Below are positions 33,328 to 41,437 of a DNA stretch of 64,000 bases, piece by piece. Positions within the stretch are counted from its first letter, which is position 1; every line of letters begins with the position of its first letter. Source of the DNA: Streptomyces rugosispiralis (GTDB lineage Bacteria; Actinomycetota; Actinomycetes; Streptomycetales; Streptomycetaceae). Under the pieces are notes generated by a model. That model was not told where the DNA came from. It did not search any database and saw nothing but the letters and a program-made list of their open reading frames with translations. Location of the stretch: assembly GCF_024505145.1 (NCBI RefSeq), contig NZ_JANIAA010000031.1:60386-124385 (forward strand). The letters run 5' to 3'. Made by a program: the position numbers and the translations under genes.

Positions 33328-34647
33328 TTGAGCAGCACCGCAGAACGGGCCGCGGACCGCGGCCCGGACCAGGACCGGGTCTGGACGGTGGCCGAGCACC
33401 TCGACGACATCCTCGGGCACGTCCATCCGCTGGAGCCGATCGAGCTGCAGTTGCTCGAGGCCCAGGGCTGCGTCCTGGTGGAGGACGTCACCGTCCCCGG
33501 CGCGCTTCCGCCGTTCGACAACAGCTCCATGGACGGCTATGCCGTCCGTACGGCTGACGTCGCGGCCGCGACCGAGGACCATCCCGCGGTGCTGACCGTC
33601 ATCGGCGACATCGCGGCGGGCAGCGGTGACCTGCCCGCCGTCGGTCCGGGCGAGGCGGCCCGGATCATGACCGGCGCCCCGGTCCCGCCCGGCGGCCAGG
33701 CCATCGTCCCCGTCGAGTGGACCGACGGTGGCCTCGACAGCGGACCGGTCACCCATATGCCCGCACGGGGCTCGGACCCCCACGGCGGCAGCGGCAGGGT
33801 GCGCGTCTTCCGCCCGGTGCGGGAGGGCCAGCACGTGCGCACCCGGGGCAGCGACGCGGACGCCGGCGAGCTCGCGCTGCGTGCCGGCACGGTCCTGGGC
33901 GCCTCGCAGCTCGGGCTGCTGGCCGCGCTCGGCCGCGCCACCGTGATGGTGCGGCCCCGGCCGCGGGTGGTGGTGCTCTCCACCGGCAGTGAGCTGGTCC
34001 AGCCCGGTGAGGAGGCGGGCCCCGGCCGGATCCACGACTCCAACAGCTTCCAGCTCACGGCCGCCGCCCGGGAGGCCGGCGCGATCGCCTACCGGGTGGG
34101 CGCGGTGGCCGACGACGCCGCCACGCTGCGCGCCGCCGTCGAGGACCAGTTGGTCCGCGCCGACATCGTCGTCACCAGCGGCGGCGTCAGCGTCGGTGCC
34201 TACGACGTGGTCAAGGAGGCGATGCACGAGGTGCACTTCCGCAAGCTGGCCATGCAGCCCGGCAAGCCCCAGGGCTTCGGCCGCGTCGGCCCGGAGAACA
34301 CCCCGCTGATGGCCCTGCCCGGCAACCCGGTGAGTTCGTACGTCTCCTTCGAGCTCTTCGTGCGCCCCGTCATCCGCACCATGCTGGGCAGCGCCGACGT
34401 CCACCGCACCATCGCGCAGGCGGTCTGCCCCGAGGGCGTCGCCTCCTCGCCCAAGGACAGGCGCCAGTTCCTGCGCGGCTGGTACGAGCCGGCCACGCTC
34501 GACGGCCCGGCCACCGTCAGCCCGGTGGGCGGCGCGGGATCGCACCTGATCAAGGCCATGGCGCACGCCAACGCGCTGATCGTCGTCCCCGAGGACGTCA
34601 CCCAGGTCGCCCCCGGCGCCGAGGTGGACGTCGTCCTGCTGGCCTAG
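33328..34647 (+). CDS. moeA: MoeA/gephyrin-family molybdopterin molybdotransferase, or its cell-division paralogue Glp
   Basis: 439 residues from TTG 33328 with GAGGAG upstream. Domains are MoeA N (FDNSSMDGYAVR, MTGAPVPPGGQAIVPVEW), the MoCF-binding fold (VVLSTGSELVQPGE, DSNSFQLTAAAREAG, VVTSGGVSVGAYDVVKEA, LPGNPVSSYVSFELFVRP) and MoeA C. It inserts molybdate into molybdopterin. In Corynebacterium a MoeA-like protein (Glp) encoded near a GlpR/SepX receptor binds FtsZ. Here the same neighbourhood (galU, this gene, rimJ, sepX) makes a Glp role possible as well. moaC and mogA lie next to it, which favours a cofactor role. Confidence 0.85.
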   Translation: MSSTAERAADRGPDQDRVWTVAEHLDDILGHVHPLEPIELQLLEAQGCVLVEDVTVPGALPPFDNSSMDGYAVRTADVAAATEDHPAVLTVIGDIAAGSGDLPAVGPGEAARIMTGAPVPPGGQAIVPVEWTDGGLDSGPVTHMPARGSDPHGGSGRVRVFRPVREGQHVRTRGSDADAGELALRAGTVLGASQLGLLAALGRATVMVRPRPRVVVLSTGSELVQPGEEAGPGRIHDSNSFQLTAAAREAGAIAYRVGAVADDAATLRAAVEDQLVRADIVVTSGGVSVGAYDVVKEAMHEVHFRKLAMQPGKPQGFGRVGPENTPLMALPGNPVSSYVSFELFVRPVIRTMLGSADVHRTIAQAVCPEGVASSPKDRRQFLRGWYEPATLDGPATVSPVGGAGSHLIKAMAHANALIVVPEDVTQVAPGAEVDVVLLA

Positions 34648-34712
34648 CAGCCGACCGCGGCGGGTACGGTGTCGTCCCACACAGGAGCCACCTGGCCCGG
34701 ACCGGGAGAACG

Positions 34713-35195
34713 ATGAGCAGCGCCCAGGACCATCTCACCCACCTCGACCCGTCGGGCGCCGCCCGCATGGTCGACGTCTCGGCCAAGGACGTCACCGCGC
34801 GCACCGCCCGGGCGAGCGGCCGCGTGCGCGTGGCGCCGCGCGTCGTGGAACTGCTGCGCGGCGAGGGCCTCCCAAAGGGGGACGCCCTCGCCACCGCGCG
34901 GATCGCGGGCATCATGGGCGCCAAGCGCACCCCGGATCTGATCCCGTTGTGCCATCCGCTCGCGGTGTCGGGCGTCACGGTGGACCTCGAGGTCGCCGAC
35001 GACGCCGTCGAGATCACAGCCACCGTGAAGACCACGGACCGCACGGGCGTGGAGATGGAGGCCCTGACGGCGGTCTCGGTCGCCGCCCTGACGGTGATCG
35101 ACATGGTCAAGGCCGTCGACAAGGGAGCCGTCATCACCGACGTCCGGGTGGAGGAGAAGACCGGCGGCAAGTCCGGCGACTGGAGCCGGGCGTGA
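34713..35195 (+). CDS. moaC: cyclic pyranopterin monophosphate synthase
   Basis: 160 residues. MVDVSAKDVTARTARASG, KRTPDLIPLCHPL and TGVEMEALTAVSVAALTVIDMVKAVDK are the MoaC signatures with the catalytic Lys and His. It makes cPMP, the first stable intermediate of molybdenum cofactor. GGGAG before the ATG. Its stop overlaps the mogA GTG by 4 nt (GTGA). Confidence 0.94.
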   Translation: MSSAQDHLTHLDPSGAARMVDVSAKDVTARTARASGRVRVAPRVVELLRGEGLPKGDALATARIAGIMGAKRTPDLIPLCHPLAVSGVTVDLEVADDAVEITATVKTTDRTGVEMEALTAVSVAALTVIDMVKAVDKGAVITDVRVEEKTGGKSGDWSRA

Positions 35196-35752
35196 GCGGC
35201 TCAGCGGCGTCACGCCGCGCCTTGGTCGTCACTGCCTCCAACCGCGCCGCCGCCGGGGTCTACGCCGACACCGGGGGCCCGCTGATCGCCGAGGGGCTGG
35301 CCGGGCTCGGCTTCGCCGTGGACGGTCCGCGCGTGGTGCCGGACGGCGATCCGGTGGAGGCCGCCCTGCGGGACGCCGTGGCGGCCTCGTACGACGTCGT
35401 GGTGACCACCGGCGGCACCGGTCTCACCCCCACCGACCGCACCCCCGAGGCCACCCGCCGGGTCCTGGACTACGAGATCCCCGGGATCGCGGAGGCCATC
35501 CGGGCCGAGGGACTCGCCAAGGTGCCCACCGCCGCGCTCTCCCGGGGCCTGGCCGGGGTCGCCGGCACCACCCTGGTCGTCAATCTGCCCGGCTCAACCG
35601 GTGGGGTGCGTGACGGCCTTAAGGTGCTCGGCCGCCTCCTGGTCCACGCGGTCGACCAGATCCATGGCGGGGACCACCGCAGACCCGCCGATTCCGCCGC
35701 CCCCGCCGATGATCCCGCCGATCCCGCGGGGCGGGCCGGGAGCGCACGCTGA
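35192..35752 (+). CDS. mogA: MogA/MoaB-family molybdopterin adenylyltransferase
   Basis: 186 residues from GTG 35192 (GTGA overlap with moaC). RALVVTASNRAAAG, TTGGTGLTPTDRTPEATRRVLDYEIPGIAEAIR and VNLPGSTGGVRDGLKVL are the MogA/MoaB fold motifs. It adenylates molybdopterin before MoeA adds molybdate. The C-terminal end is Ala/Asp/Pro rich and unconserved. Translationally coupled to its neighbours on both sides. Confidence 0.9.
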   Translation: MSGSAASRRALVVTASNRAAAGVYADTGGPLIAEGLAGLGFAVDGPRVVPDGDPVEAALRDAVAASYDVVVTTGGTGLTPTDRTPEATRRVLDYEIPGIAEAIRAEGLAKVPTAALSRGLAGVAGTTLVVNLPGSTGGVRDGLKVLGRLLVHAVDQIHGGDHRRPADSAAPADDPADPAGRAGSAR

Positions 35753-35769
35753 ACGCCCCCTGGCCGGTC

Positions 35770-36372
35770 GTGCTGGCGGACGGCGACACCGTCCTCCGCC
35801 CCATAAAGCTGCGCGACCAGCGCGCCTGGCGCGAGGTCAACCAGCGGAACCGGGAGTGGCTGCGGCGCTGGGAGGCGACCATCCCGCCGCCCCCGCCGGG
35901 CGGGCCGGTCACCCATCGGCCCACCTACCGGCAGATGGTCCGCCATCTGCGGGCGGAGGCGCACGGCGGGCGGATGCTGCCGTTCATCATCGAGTACCAG
36001 GGGCGGCTGGCCGGGCAGTTGACGGTCGCCGGGATCACCTGGGGTTCGATGTGCTCGGGCCATGTCGGCTATTGGGTCGACCAGGCGGTGGCCGGGCGCG
36101 GAGTGATGCCGACCGCGGTCGCGCTCGCCGTCGACCATTGCTTCCGCACCGTCGGACTGCACCGCATCGAGGTGTGTATCCGGCCCGAGAACCTGCCCAG
36201 CCGCCGGGTGGTGGAGAAACTCGGATTCCGCCAGGAAGGGCTGCGGCCCCGCTATCTCCACATCGACGGCGCATGGCGCGACCACCTGGTCTACGCGCTC
36301 ACGGTGGAGGAACTGTCCGAGGGGCTGCTGAACCGGTGGCACCGGACTCGACCAGGCGCATCACAGAAATGA
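35770..36372 (+). CDS. RimJ/RimL-type GNAT N-acetyltransferase
   Basis: 200 residues from GTG 35770. An in-frame CTG at 35749 would give a CTGA overlap with mogA, add NAPWPV that fits the family N-terminus, and has GGGAG before it, so it may be the true start. Motifs: LRPIKLRDQRAWREVNQRNREWLRRWEAT, GHVGYWVDQAVAGRGVMPTAVALAVDHCF (acetyl-CoA site) and RPENLPSRRVVEKLGFRQEG. Acts on protein N-termini, perhaps ribosomal protein S5. It sits between molybdopterin genes and sepX, as in other Actinobacteria. Confidence 0.86.
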   Translation: MLADGDTVLRPIKLRDQRAWREVNQRNREWLRRWEATIPPPPPGGPVTHRPTYRQMVRHLRAEAHGGRMLPFIIEYQGRLAGQLTVAGITWGSMCSGHVGYWVDQAVAGRGVMPTAVALAVDHCFRTVGLHRIEVCIRPENLPSRRVVEKLGFRQEGLRPRYLHIDGAWRDHLVYALTVEELSEGLLNRWHRTRPGASQK

Positions 36373-36514
36373 AATATCTGTTCGAATAGCGGGAGAACAT
36401 TTCCAACCTGGTCATCCCAACAATCACAAAAAACTTTCGAGATATCAGCCAGATCGTGCGACACACCGCGCCAATTGGCAGATGGCCTCATGCGGACCCC
36501 TCTACCGTGTGAGC

Positions 36515-37756
36515 GTGAGCAGCAGTGGCCTCATCTACGCAGTCATCGTCGGGGCCTGGGCCGCCTATTTGGTGCCGATGTGGCTTCGTAGGCAGGACGA
36601 GCTCAATGAGGCCCGTCCGACGGAACGCTTCAGCACCGCCATCCGGCTGCTGTCCGGACGGGCGGGCATGGAGCGCCGTTACGCCAAGAGCCGTGCGGAC
36701 CTCGAGCGCCCCGGGGACCCGGCGGACGAACCCGCCGAGCGCACCGCCGAGGACGCGGACGCCCCCGCCACGGGGGGCGGCCCCGCCGAGCCGGGGCGCT
36801 ACGCGGCCGACCCGGAAGCGGTGACCGACGCGGTCGACGTCCGGGCCTTCGCCGAGCCCGTAACCCTGCGTGCCCCCGCCCCCATGAGTGCCGACGCCCT
36901 CGCCGAGGGCGCGTCGGCGCCGGCGGCCGGGAGCGCGGGCGGTGCGCGTGGCGCGGGCGCCGGAAGTGCGAGCGGTGCGCGGGCCTCGGGCGCCGGGGGC
37001 GCGAGCGGTGCACGCGGGGCAGCCGGCGGAGGCTGGAGCGCGTTGGACCGTGGACGGCGCGCCCGAGTACTCGCGCGCCGTCGCCGCACCACCGTGATCC
37101 TCTTCGTCGCCTTCACCCTCGGCGCGATCGTCGCCGCCGTCGGCGGCCTCGCCTTCCTGTGGGCCCCGGGCATCCCGGCCATACTGCTCAGCGCCTATAT
37201 CGCCTACCTCCGCGCCCAGGAGCGCCGCCGCTTCGCCTTCACCATGGACCAGCGCCATGCCGAGCAGGCCGCGCAGCGGCTGCGTGAGCGCCGTCCGCGG
37301 GCCCATCCGCCCGCCGAGGGCCCCTCCGCCGAGGACCGCCCCGCCGACCCTCCCGCCCCCGCCGAGGCCGAGCCCGCCCCCGTAAAGGCGCCCTCGCCGC
37401 ACGCGGCCGGGCGCCGCGCGCTGGTCGAGCAGACCGATCACGCCGAGTGGGTGGACCAGGAGCGCGAGCGCGAGCGGGGTCCGGCCGCCGGGGAGGGCTG
37501 GGAGCCGGTGCCGGTCCCACTGCCCACCTACGTCACCGCTCCGGTCGCCCCGCGCGCCACCGGCAGCGTCGACTTGGCCGCCCCCGACGCCTGGAGTTCG
37601 GCCCGCTCCAGCACCGTCGACCCCGCCTCCGCCCATGACCCCGCCCCGGCCCCGGACCCGGTCGCCGCCCCACCCCGCGGCACCCGCGACCGCGGCCGCA
37701 CCCCCCTCTTCGACCAGTACGCCGACGAGGACCGGCCGCGTGCTGCCAACGAGTGA
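36515..37756 (+). CDS. sepX: SepX/GlpR-type divisome membrane protein
   Basis: 413 residues from GTG 36515 (GTG 36509 is also possible). It begins SSSGLIYAVIVGAWAAYLVPMWLRRQDELNEARPTERFSTAIRLLS: one membrane helix and a conserved juxtamembrane segment. Long Ala/Gly-rich disordered stretches surround a second hydrophobic pair (TTVILFVAFTLGAIVAAVGGLAFLWAPGIPAILLSAYIAYL) at the middle. This layout matches the SepX/GlpR family, which stabilises FtsZ rings in Streptomyces and pairs with the MoeA-like Glp in Corynebacterium. It follows rimJ after an AT-rich gap of about 140 nt. Confidence 0.83.
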   Translation: MSSSGLIYAVIVGAWAAYLVPMWLRRQDELNEARPTERFSTAIRLLSGRAGMERRYAKSRADLERPGDPADEPAERTAEDADAPATGGGPAEPGRYAADPEAVTDAVDVRAFAEPVTLRAPAPMSADALAEGASAPAAGSAGGARGAGAGSASGARASGAGGASGARGAAGGGWSALDRGRRARVLARRRRTTVILFVAFTLGAIVAAVGGLAFLWAPGIPAILLSAYIAYLRAQERRRFAFTMDQRHAEQAAQRLRERRPRAHPPAEGPSAEDRPADPPAPAEAEPAPVKAPSPHAAGRRALVEQTDHAEWVDQERERERGPAAGEGWEPVPVPLPTYVTAPVAPRATGSVDLAAPDAWSSARSSTVDPASAHDPAPAPDPVAAPPRGTRDRGRTPLFDQYADEDRPRAANE

Positions 37757-37831
37757 CGGCCCCTTCACTGACCAGCGGGGAACGGATTACCAAGCACCCC
37801 GGAGGGGATGCTAGAGTTTCACTCGTTGCAA

Positions 37832-37905
37832 GGGCCTGTGGCGCAGACTGGTAGCGCACCTCGTTCGCATCGAGGGGGTCAGGGGTTCAAATCCCCTCAG
37901 GTCCA
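37832..37905 (+). tRNA. tRNA-Ala (anticodon CGC)
   Basis: Folds as a full cloverleaf: acceptor GGGCCTG/CAGGTCC, D-arm GCGC...GCGC, anticodon stem CCTCG/CGAGG with loop TTCGCAT (anticodon CGC reads GCG), and T-arm AGGGG-TTCAAAT-CCCCT. CCA is not encoded. It lies at the junction between conserved genes and the accessory island, so it is a candidate integration site. Confidence 0.93.
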
Positions 37906-37913
37906 CCGCAGGG

Positions 37914-37939
37914 CCGTTCGCGGGTTCGCCCGCGAACGG
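37914..37939 (+). terminator. tRNA terminator, 11-bp stem with UUCG tetraloop
   Basis: CCGTTCGCGGG-TTCG-CCCGCGAACGG, starting 8 nt after the tRNA. Confidence 0.88.
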
Positions 37940-37942
37940 TTC

Positions 37943-37985
37943 ACGAGATCCCGATCAGACGGTCACCGTCGGGTCGGGATCTCGT
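37943..37985. terminator. second hairpin behind the tRNA, followed by T-run
   Basis: ACGAGATCCCGA (37943-37954) and TCGGGATCTCGT (37974-37985) form a 12-bp stem; the loop contains a further GACGGT/ACCGTC pair. CGTTTT follows, so it could terminate on the plus strand. Confidence 0.72.
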
Positions 37986-38089
37986 CGTTTTGGCCTCGAT
38001 TAGTACGGAAGTCAGGCTGGCGAGCCGCTGGGGCACCCCCGTGCCGGAGCGGGCCGGGATCGGCGGTGGAGATGCGGGCATGCCGCGGG

Positions 38090-38121
38090 GACCGCAGGCA
38101 TGGGGGCAGATGCCTGCGGTC
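38090..38121. terminator. 12-bp hairpin terminating the transposase-like gene
   Basis: GACCGCAGGCAT (38090-38101), 8-nt loop, ATGCCTGCGGTC (38110-38121). It lies 41 nt after the stop codon of the minus-strand transposase-like gene. The rest of 37986-38161 shows no gene. Confidence 0.75.
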
Positions 38122-38161
38122 TGGCGACTTGTCGATCTTCAGATGTGGGGTCCGCGTCGGC

Positions 38162-39913
38162 TCACGGACTGCGGCTTATGGCCGTGCCGCTGAGTGCGGG
38201 GATCTCCTGGAGCGCGGGGTACGGCGGGAGGGTCTCGTCGGCTTGGAGCACCAGGGCAGTGCTGGTCTTCTCCTTGCTGGCCCTGAGGAAGCGTTCGAGT
38301 TCGATGATGTTTTCGACCATCACCGTGATCGCGGCGAGGAGCGTCTGGGCGACGCGGCCGCGCGGCTGGCGCCTTTCCCGGGCGTGCAGGGCGGCGTCGA
38401 CGGACTTGAGGCGGCCGTTGCCTCCTTCGATGTGGGAGCGCAGGGACTGGTAGGCCAGGGCCCAGGACATGGTCTGCCAAGGCAGTTCCTGCCGCATGCG
38501 GGGCATCACGTTGGCTTGCACCGTGACGGAGGACTGGTCGCAGCACTTGGGCCGTTCGCCGAAGGGGATGTCCGGGACATCGACGGTAGGGCGAGCTGCT
38601 GGGTAGGAGGCCCGGGCGCGAGGACCGTCCAAATCAATGTTGAGCGGCACGGTTCCCTTCTTACGGGAGCCGCGTTGTTCCCGCTCTCGCGCCCAGGGAC
38701 AGTTGACCTTGGCGGCAGGGCAGGAGTAGCGCTCATTGCCGCGCTCGTCGGCCGTGGCCTTGCGAACGAGCGCGTACGGCTCGATCTCCTGCAAACGCTC
38801 CCGCAGAGGTACGCGTTCGCGCTCGTTCTTGGCGTCGCGGACCTGCTGGTAGAGGTCGAGCAGGGGGCGTGGTGTCCTGGGGCAGAACAGGCGCCCCACT
38901 TTGGCGATGGCGCCCTGATGGTGGGCCTCAGGGCCGACCTGTGTCTTGGAGAAGTCGAGCACTGGCATGAAACCCAAGTCGCGCATGGGCTGGTGGAAGT
39001 TCTTGGGGCGCAGTTTGGTGTAGGCGCGGTCGGCCGCAGCGAAGCCCCGCAAGTGGGTGAACTGGGACAGGACGCTGCTGACGTACCAGGCGTGGCGCCC
39101 CATGTCCTTCTCAGGGGTGTGCAGGACCATGCCCAGGATCAGTTGGGGGTAGCGGCCCGCGCTAGCCGGATCCGCGTGGGCGGTGATCGCCATTGTGAGG
39201 CTGTAGCCGAACTCCCTGCCCCCGCCTCCCTTGTAATGCCAGTTGGCGCTCGGTTCGAGCGAGGAGCGCTTACGGGTGTGGGGTTTGGCCCAACTCGGGA
39301 GACTGGTGGTGTCGACGGCGACGTCACCGGTCCAGTGGCGCATCAGCCGTTTGGCGAAGGCGGTGCGTACTGGAGTGGTGACGAGTCGGTTGGCGAGTTC
39401 CTCAAGTCGGCGCAGGGGTGGCGCACCACCAGGGCCGTTCCAGACCGCAGCGATCTTGCGGCCTTTAGCGCGGGGGAGACGACTGCGACGTTCATGCGGA
39501 GCTGCATCGAGCAGTCTGACCAGACGGTTCCAGGCACGGTGGAAGCGGTTGTAGAGCGCGTTGACTGCGTCTTGGTCCTCGATGTCGCAGGTTGGGATGG
39601 ACAGCTCTGCGCGCAGGCGCTCGCTGGTCCCGAAGGTGATGGCCTCGAAGCCGTCATCGAGATTGGTGCTGGCCTTCTCGTAACACGCACAGACCAGACC
39701 GAGCAGAACCAGTCGGATCGGGTAGCCCTTGGGGCCGGGCAAAGGGGCGAACAGTTCCTCTGCTACCTCCAGCACCCCGCTGCGCTTCAGCATGAGGTAG
39801 AGCTTTCTGACGCGTCCATCGTCCAGCGTGGACGGCTCAGGTGAGTGGGGGTAGGGCCGGCGAGGCCGACCGTTGCCTGCCTGATAACGAGGGTCGTCCG
39901 CGGGCGTCCTCAC
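38162..39913 (-). CDS. DDE transposase-like protein coupled to a recombinase
   Basis: 583 residues from GTG 39913, which overlaps the recombinase stop by 4 nt (GTGA). Features resembling a DDE transposase: YPIRLVLLGLVCACYEKAS at the start, TGDVAVDTTSLPSW (first Asp), GRHAWYVSSVLSQFTHLRGFAAADRAYTKLR (second Asp) and RSHIEGGNGRLKS (Glu) near residue 505. A Cys group (YSCPAAKVNCPW, PKCCDQSS) suggests a zinc-binding insert. I saw no terminal inverted repeats or target duplication at the gene borders, so it may not be a simple IS; it appears to work with the recombinase. Confidence 0.7.
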   Translation of the reverse strand: MRTPADDPRYQAGNGRPRRPYPHSPEPSTLDDGRVRKLYLMLKRSGVLEVAEELFAPLPGPKGYPIRLVLLGLVCACYEKASTNLDDGFEAITFGTSERLRAELSIPTCDIEDQDAVNALYNRFHRAWNRLVRLLDAAPHERRSRLPRAKGRKIAAVWNGPGGAPPLRRLEELANRLVTTPVRTAFAKRLMRHWTGDVAVDTTSLPSWAKPHTRKRSSLEPSANWHYKGGGGREFGYSLTMAITAHADPASAGRYPQLILGMVLHTPEKDMGRHAWYVSSVLSQFTHLRGFAAADRAYTKLRPKNFHQPMRDLGFMPVLDFSKTQVGPEAHHQGAIAKVGRLFCPRTPRPLLDLYQQVRDAKNERERVPLRERLQEIEPYALVRKATADERGNERYSCPAAKVNCPWAREREQRGSRKKGTVPLNIDLDGPRARASYPAARPTVDVPDIPFGERPKCCDQSSVTVQANVMPRMRQELPWQTMSWALAYQSLRSHIEGGNGRLKSVDAALHARERRQPRGRVAQTLLAAITVMVENIIELERFLRASKEKTSTALVLQADETLPPYPALQEIPALSGTAISRSP

Positions 39914-40821
39914 GCCCAGCCCCGGAGCATGCGAGTGGTGGCTGCCTGGGTGAGTTGCGGCACCCATTCCCTATAGGGCGCGAGTGCTGCAGTCGACCCC
40001 ATGCTTGCCGCAGCGGCGATCACGTCTTCCGGCACTCGCTGTCGCAGCAGCTCCACGATCCATGTGCTGCGGAGTCGTGGCAGCTTGAGCTCCGGCAGAC
40101 CGGACGAGCCGCGCTGGATCCGTTTCACCCAGTTCGTGATGCCGTTCTTCGGCTCGGCCGCTTGGCGCTGAGGCAGGAACAGGTACCCATCGCCCGCAGA
40201 GCGGGCACGTTCGGCAAGAGCCTCTTCCCACATGGCCCGGCACACCACGAGCCGGTCACTGCCGGGTACGGCCACCACTACGGCCTCGGAGGGCAGCACC
40301 GTAACGTCTGTGCCGCGGGCTGCAAGGAGCTCGCGGCGAAACAGCCCGCAGCCGGCGCCCAGCGCGAGCAGAGCCAGTGCGCTGCCGCCGTGGGTGTTGG
40401 TCCCGGGCAGACCACGGCCCCACATGAGGAGGCGTGCCAGCTCCGGGGGCGTGTATGGAGCCGGTCGTTGCCGAGAAGCACGCATCTTCGGCGTCGGTTG
40501 CCGCCCGCTCTCCAGCCAGAGCAGGGCTTCGCGGACTCGCAGCAAGATGCTCCGGTACGTCTGAATGGTGCTGCCCCGGAGGGAGGGGCGAGCCAGCAGG
40601 TACCTGGTGATCGTCTCCGGCGTGAGCCAGACCATCGGATCACGGGCGAGCCCGACGCGCTCGGCGAAGGTGGCGATCCCGGACAACACCAGCATCAGCT
40701 TCGGGACCGGGTACGGCACGGAATCGCAGGTCGCTGCAGCCACCATGCGGACGCCGTCGGCGACCAGAGGCCATTCCGACGGCTCCTCCAATGGCCGGTA
40801 GCCCAGGATCGCGCCGCTCAC
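39910..40821 (-). CDS. tyrosine-recombinase-like integrase, degenerate catalytic box II
   Basis: 303 residues from GTG 40821 with GGAG six nt upstream. The core-binding part is ITRYLLARPSLRGSTIQTYRSILLRVREALLWL. The catalytic domain has the Arg I box ALLALGAGCGLFRRELLAARGTDV, a weak HxLR box (KLPRLRSTWIVELLRQ; the usual His is not seen) and ALAPYREWVPQL with a possible catalytic Tyr. It is translationally coupled to the transposase-like gene and divergent from an XRE regulator. Whether it is an active integrase or a helper/regulator is uncertain. Confidence 0.7.
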   Translation of the reverse strand: MSGAILGYRPLEEPSEWPLVADGVRMVAAATCDSVPYPVPKLMLVLSGIATFAERVGLARDPMVWLTPETITRYLLARPSLRGSTIQTYRSILLRVREALLWLESGRQPTPKMRASRQRPAPYTPPELARLLMWGRGLPGTNTHGGSALALLALGAGCGLFRRELLAARGTDVTVLPSEAVVVAVPGSDRLVVCRAMWEEALAERARSAGDGYLFLPQRQAAEPKNGITNWVKRIQRGSSGLPELKLPRLRSTWIVELLRQRVPEDVIAAAASMGSTAALAPYREWVPQLTQAATTRMLRGWA

Positions 40822-40914
40822 ATCCGTCTCCAAAGGAACACACCACGAGAAGTGGCTACACAAGCAGCCGCTTCTGTCGTGAGTGTGCACTTCGACTGTC
40901 AGGAGCGCATCCGC

Positions 40915-41232
40915 ATGCCCGGAGGACAAGCACGCAGCGTGCCGCCGCGGGAACTGGCCCGGGACCCGGAGAACTGGCCCGAGGCGACGATCCCCGATCA
41001 CCCCCAGGCTCGGGTGGTGCAGGCCATCGCCAGCGCGCTGACCAGGCACATGACCAGCCAGGGGCTCGGTCTCAGACGCGTCGCGGCGCTCAGCGGGGTC
41101 AATCGTCAGGCGGTCGCGAACCTGCTCGTCGGTAGTAGCTGGCCCGATGTGGCCACGTTGAGCCGTCTGGAGGACGGGCTCGGAATCGGCCTGTACCCGG
41201 GGGTTTCCGGTCCAGGATCGAGACATTGCTGA
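40915..41232 (+). CDS. small XRE-type helix-turn-helix regulator
   Basis: 105 residues from ATG 40915 with AGGAG upstream; GTG 40881 is an alternative start. The HTH is LGLRRVAALSGVNRQAVANLLVGSSWPDVATLSRLEDGLGIGLYP, of the lambda-repressor/XRE type. It is divergent from the recombinase-transposase pair with 93 nt between starts, a typical repressor position in a mobile element. The N-terminal half is Pro/Arg rich. Confidence 0.75.
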   Translation: MPGGQARSVPPRELARDPENWPEATIPDHPQARVVQAIASALTRHMTSQGLGLRRVAALSGVNRQAVANLLVGSSWPDVATLSRLEDGLGIGLYPGVSGPGSRHC

Positions 41233-41357
41233 ACCTCCCAGTGCCCGCTTTCTGTACGCAGGCAGAGTGAAATCGGCCCAGCAGGCCCTCGGATTGGCCC
41301 ATTCGTGGGTTACTCTCCGAGGGCATGCTGAAGCCCGTTGCAGGGGTCACGTGCACC

Positions 41358-41388
41358 GGTGCCGCTGAGCTAGCCCCTCGGCGGCACC
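41358..41388. terminator. hairpin between convergent XRE and coiled-coil genes
   Basis: GGTGCCGC (41358-41365) and GCGGCACC (41381-41388), extendable by GAG/CTC after a one-base bulge. It is placed between two converging genes. Confidence 0.65.
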
Positions 41389-41437
41389 ACCTATGTTCGG
41401 GCTCAGCAGAGTGTGCTGATGCCCGCTTACTTCTCTC

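Noticed and set aside
38162..39913. A simple insertion sequence with terminal inverted repeats
   Set aside because: I searched by eye for matching ends near 37990-38160 and 39910-41440 and found only terminator-type hairpins, so IS borders are not claimed.
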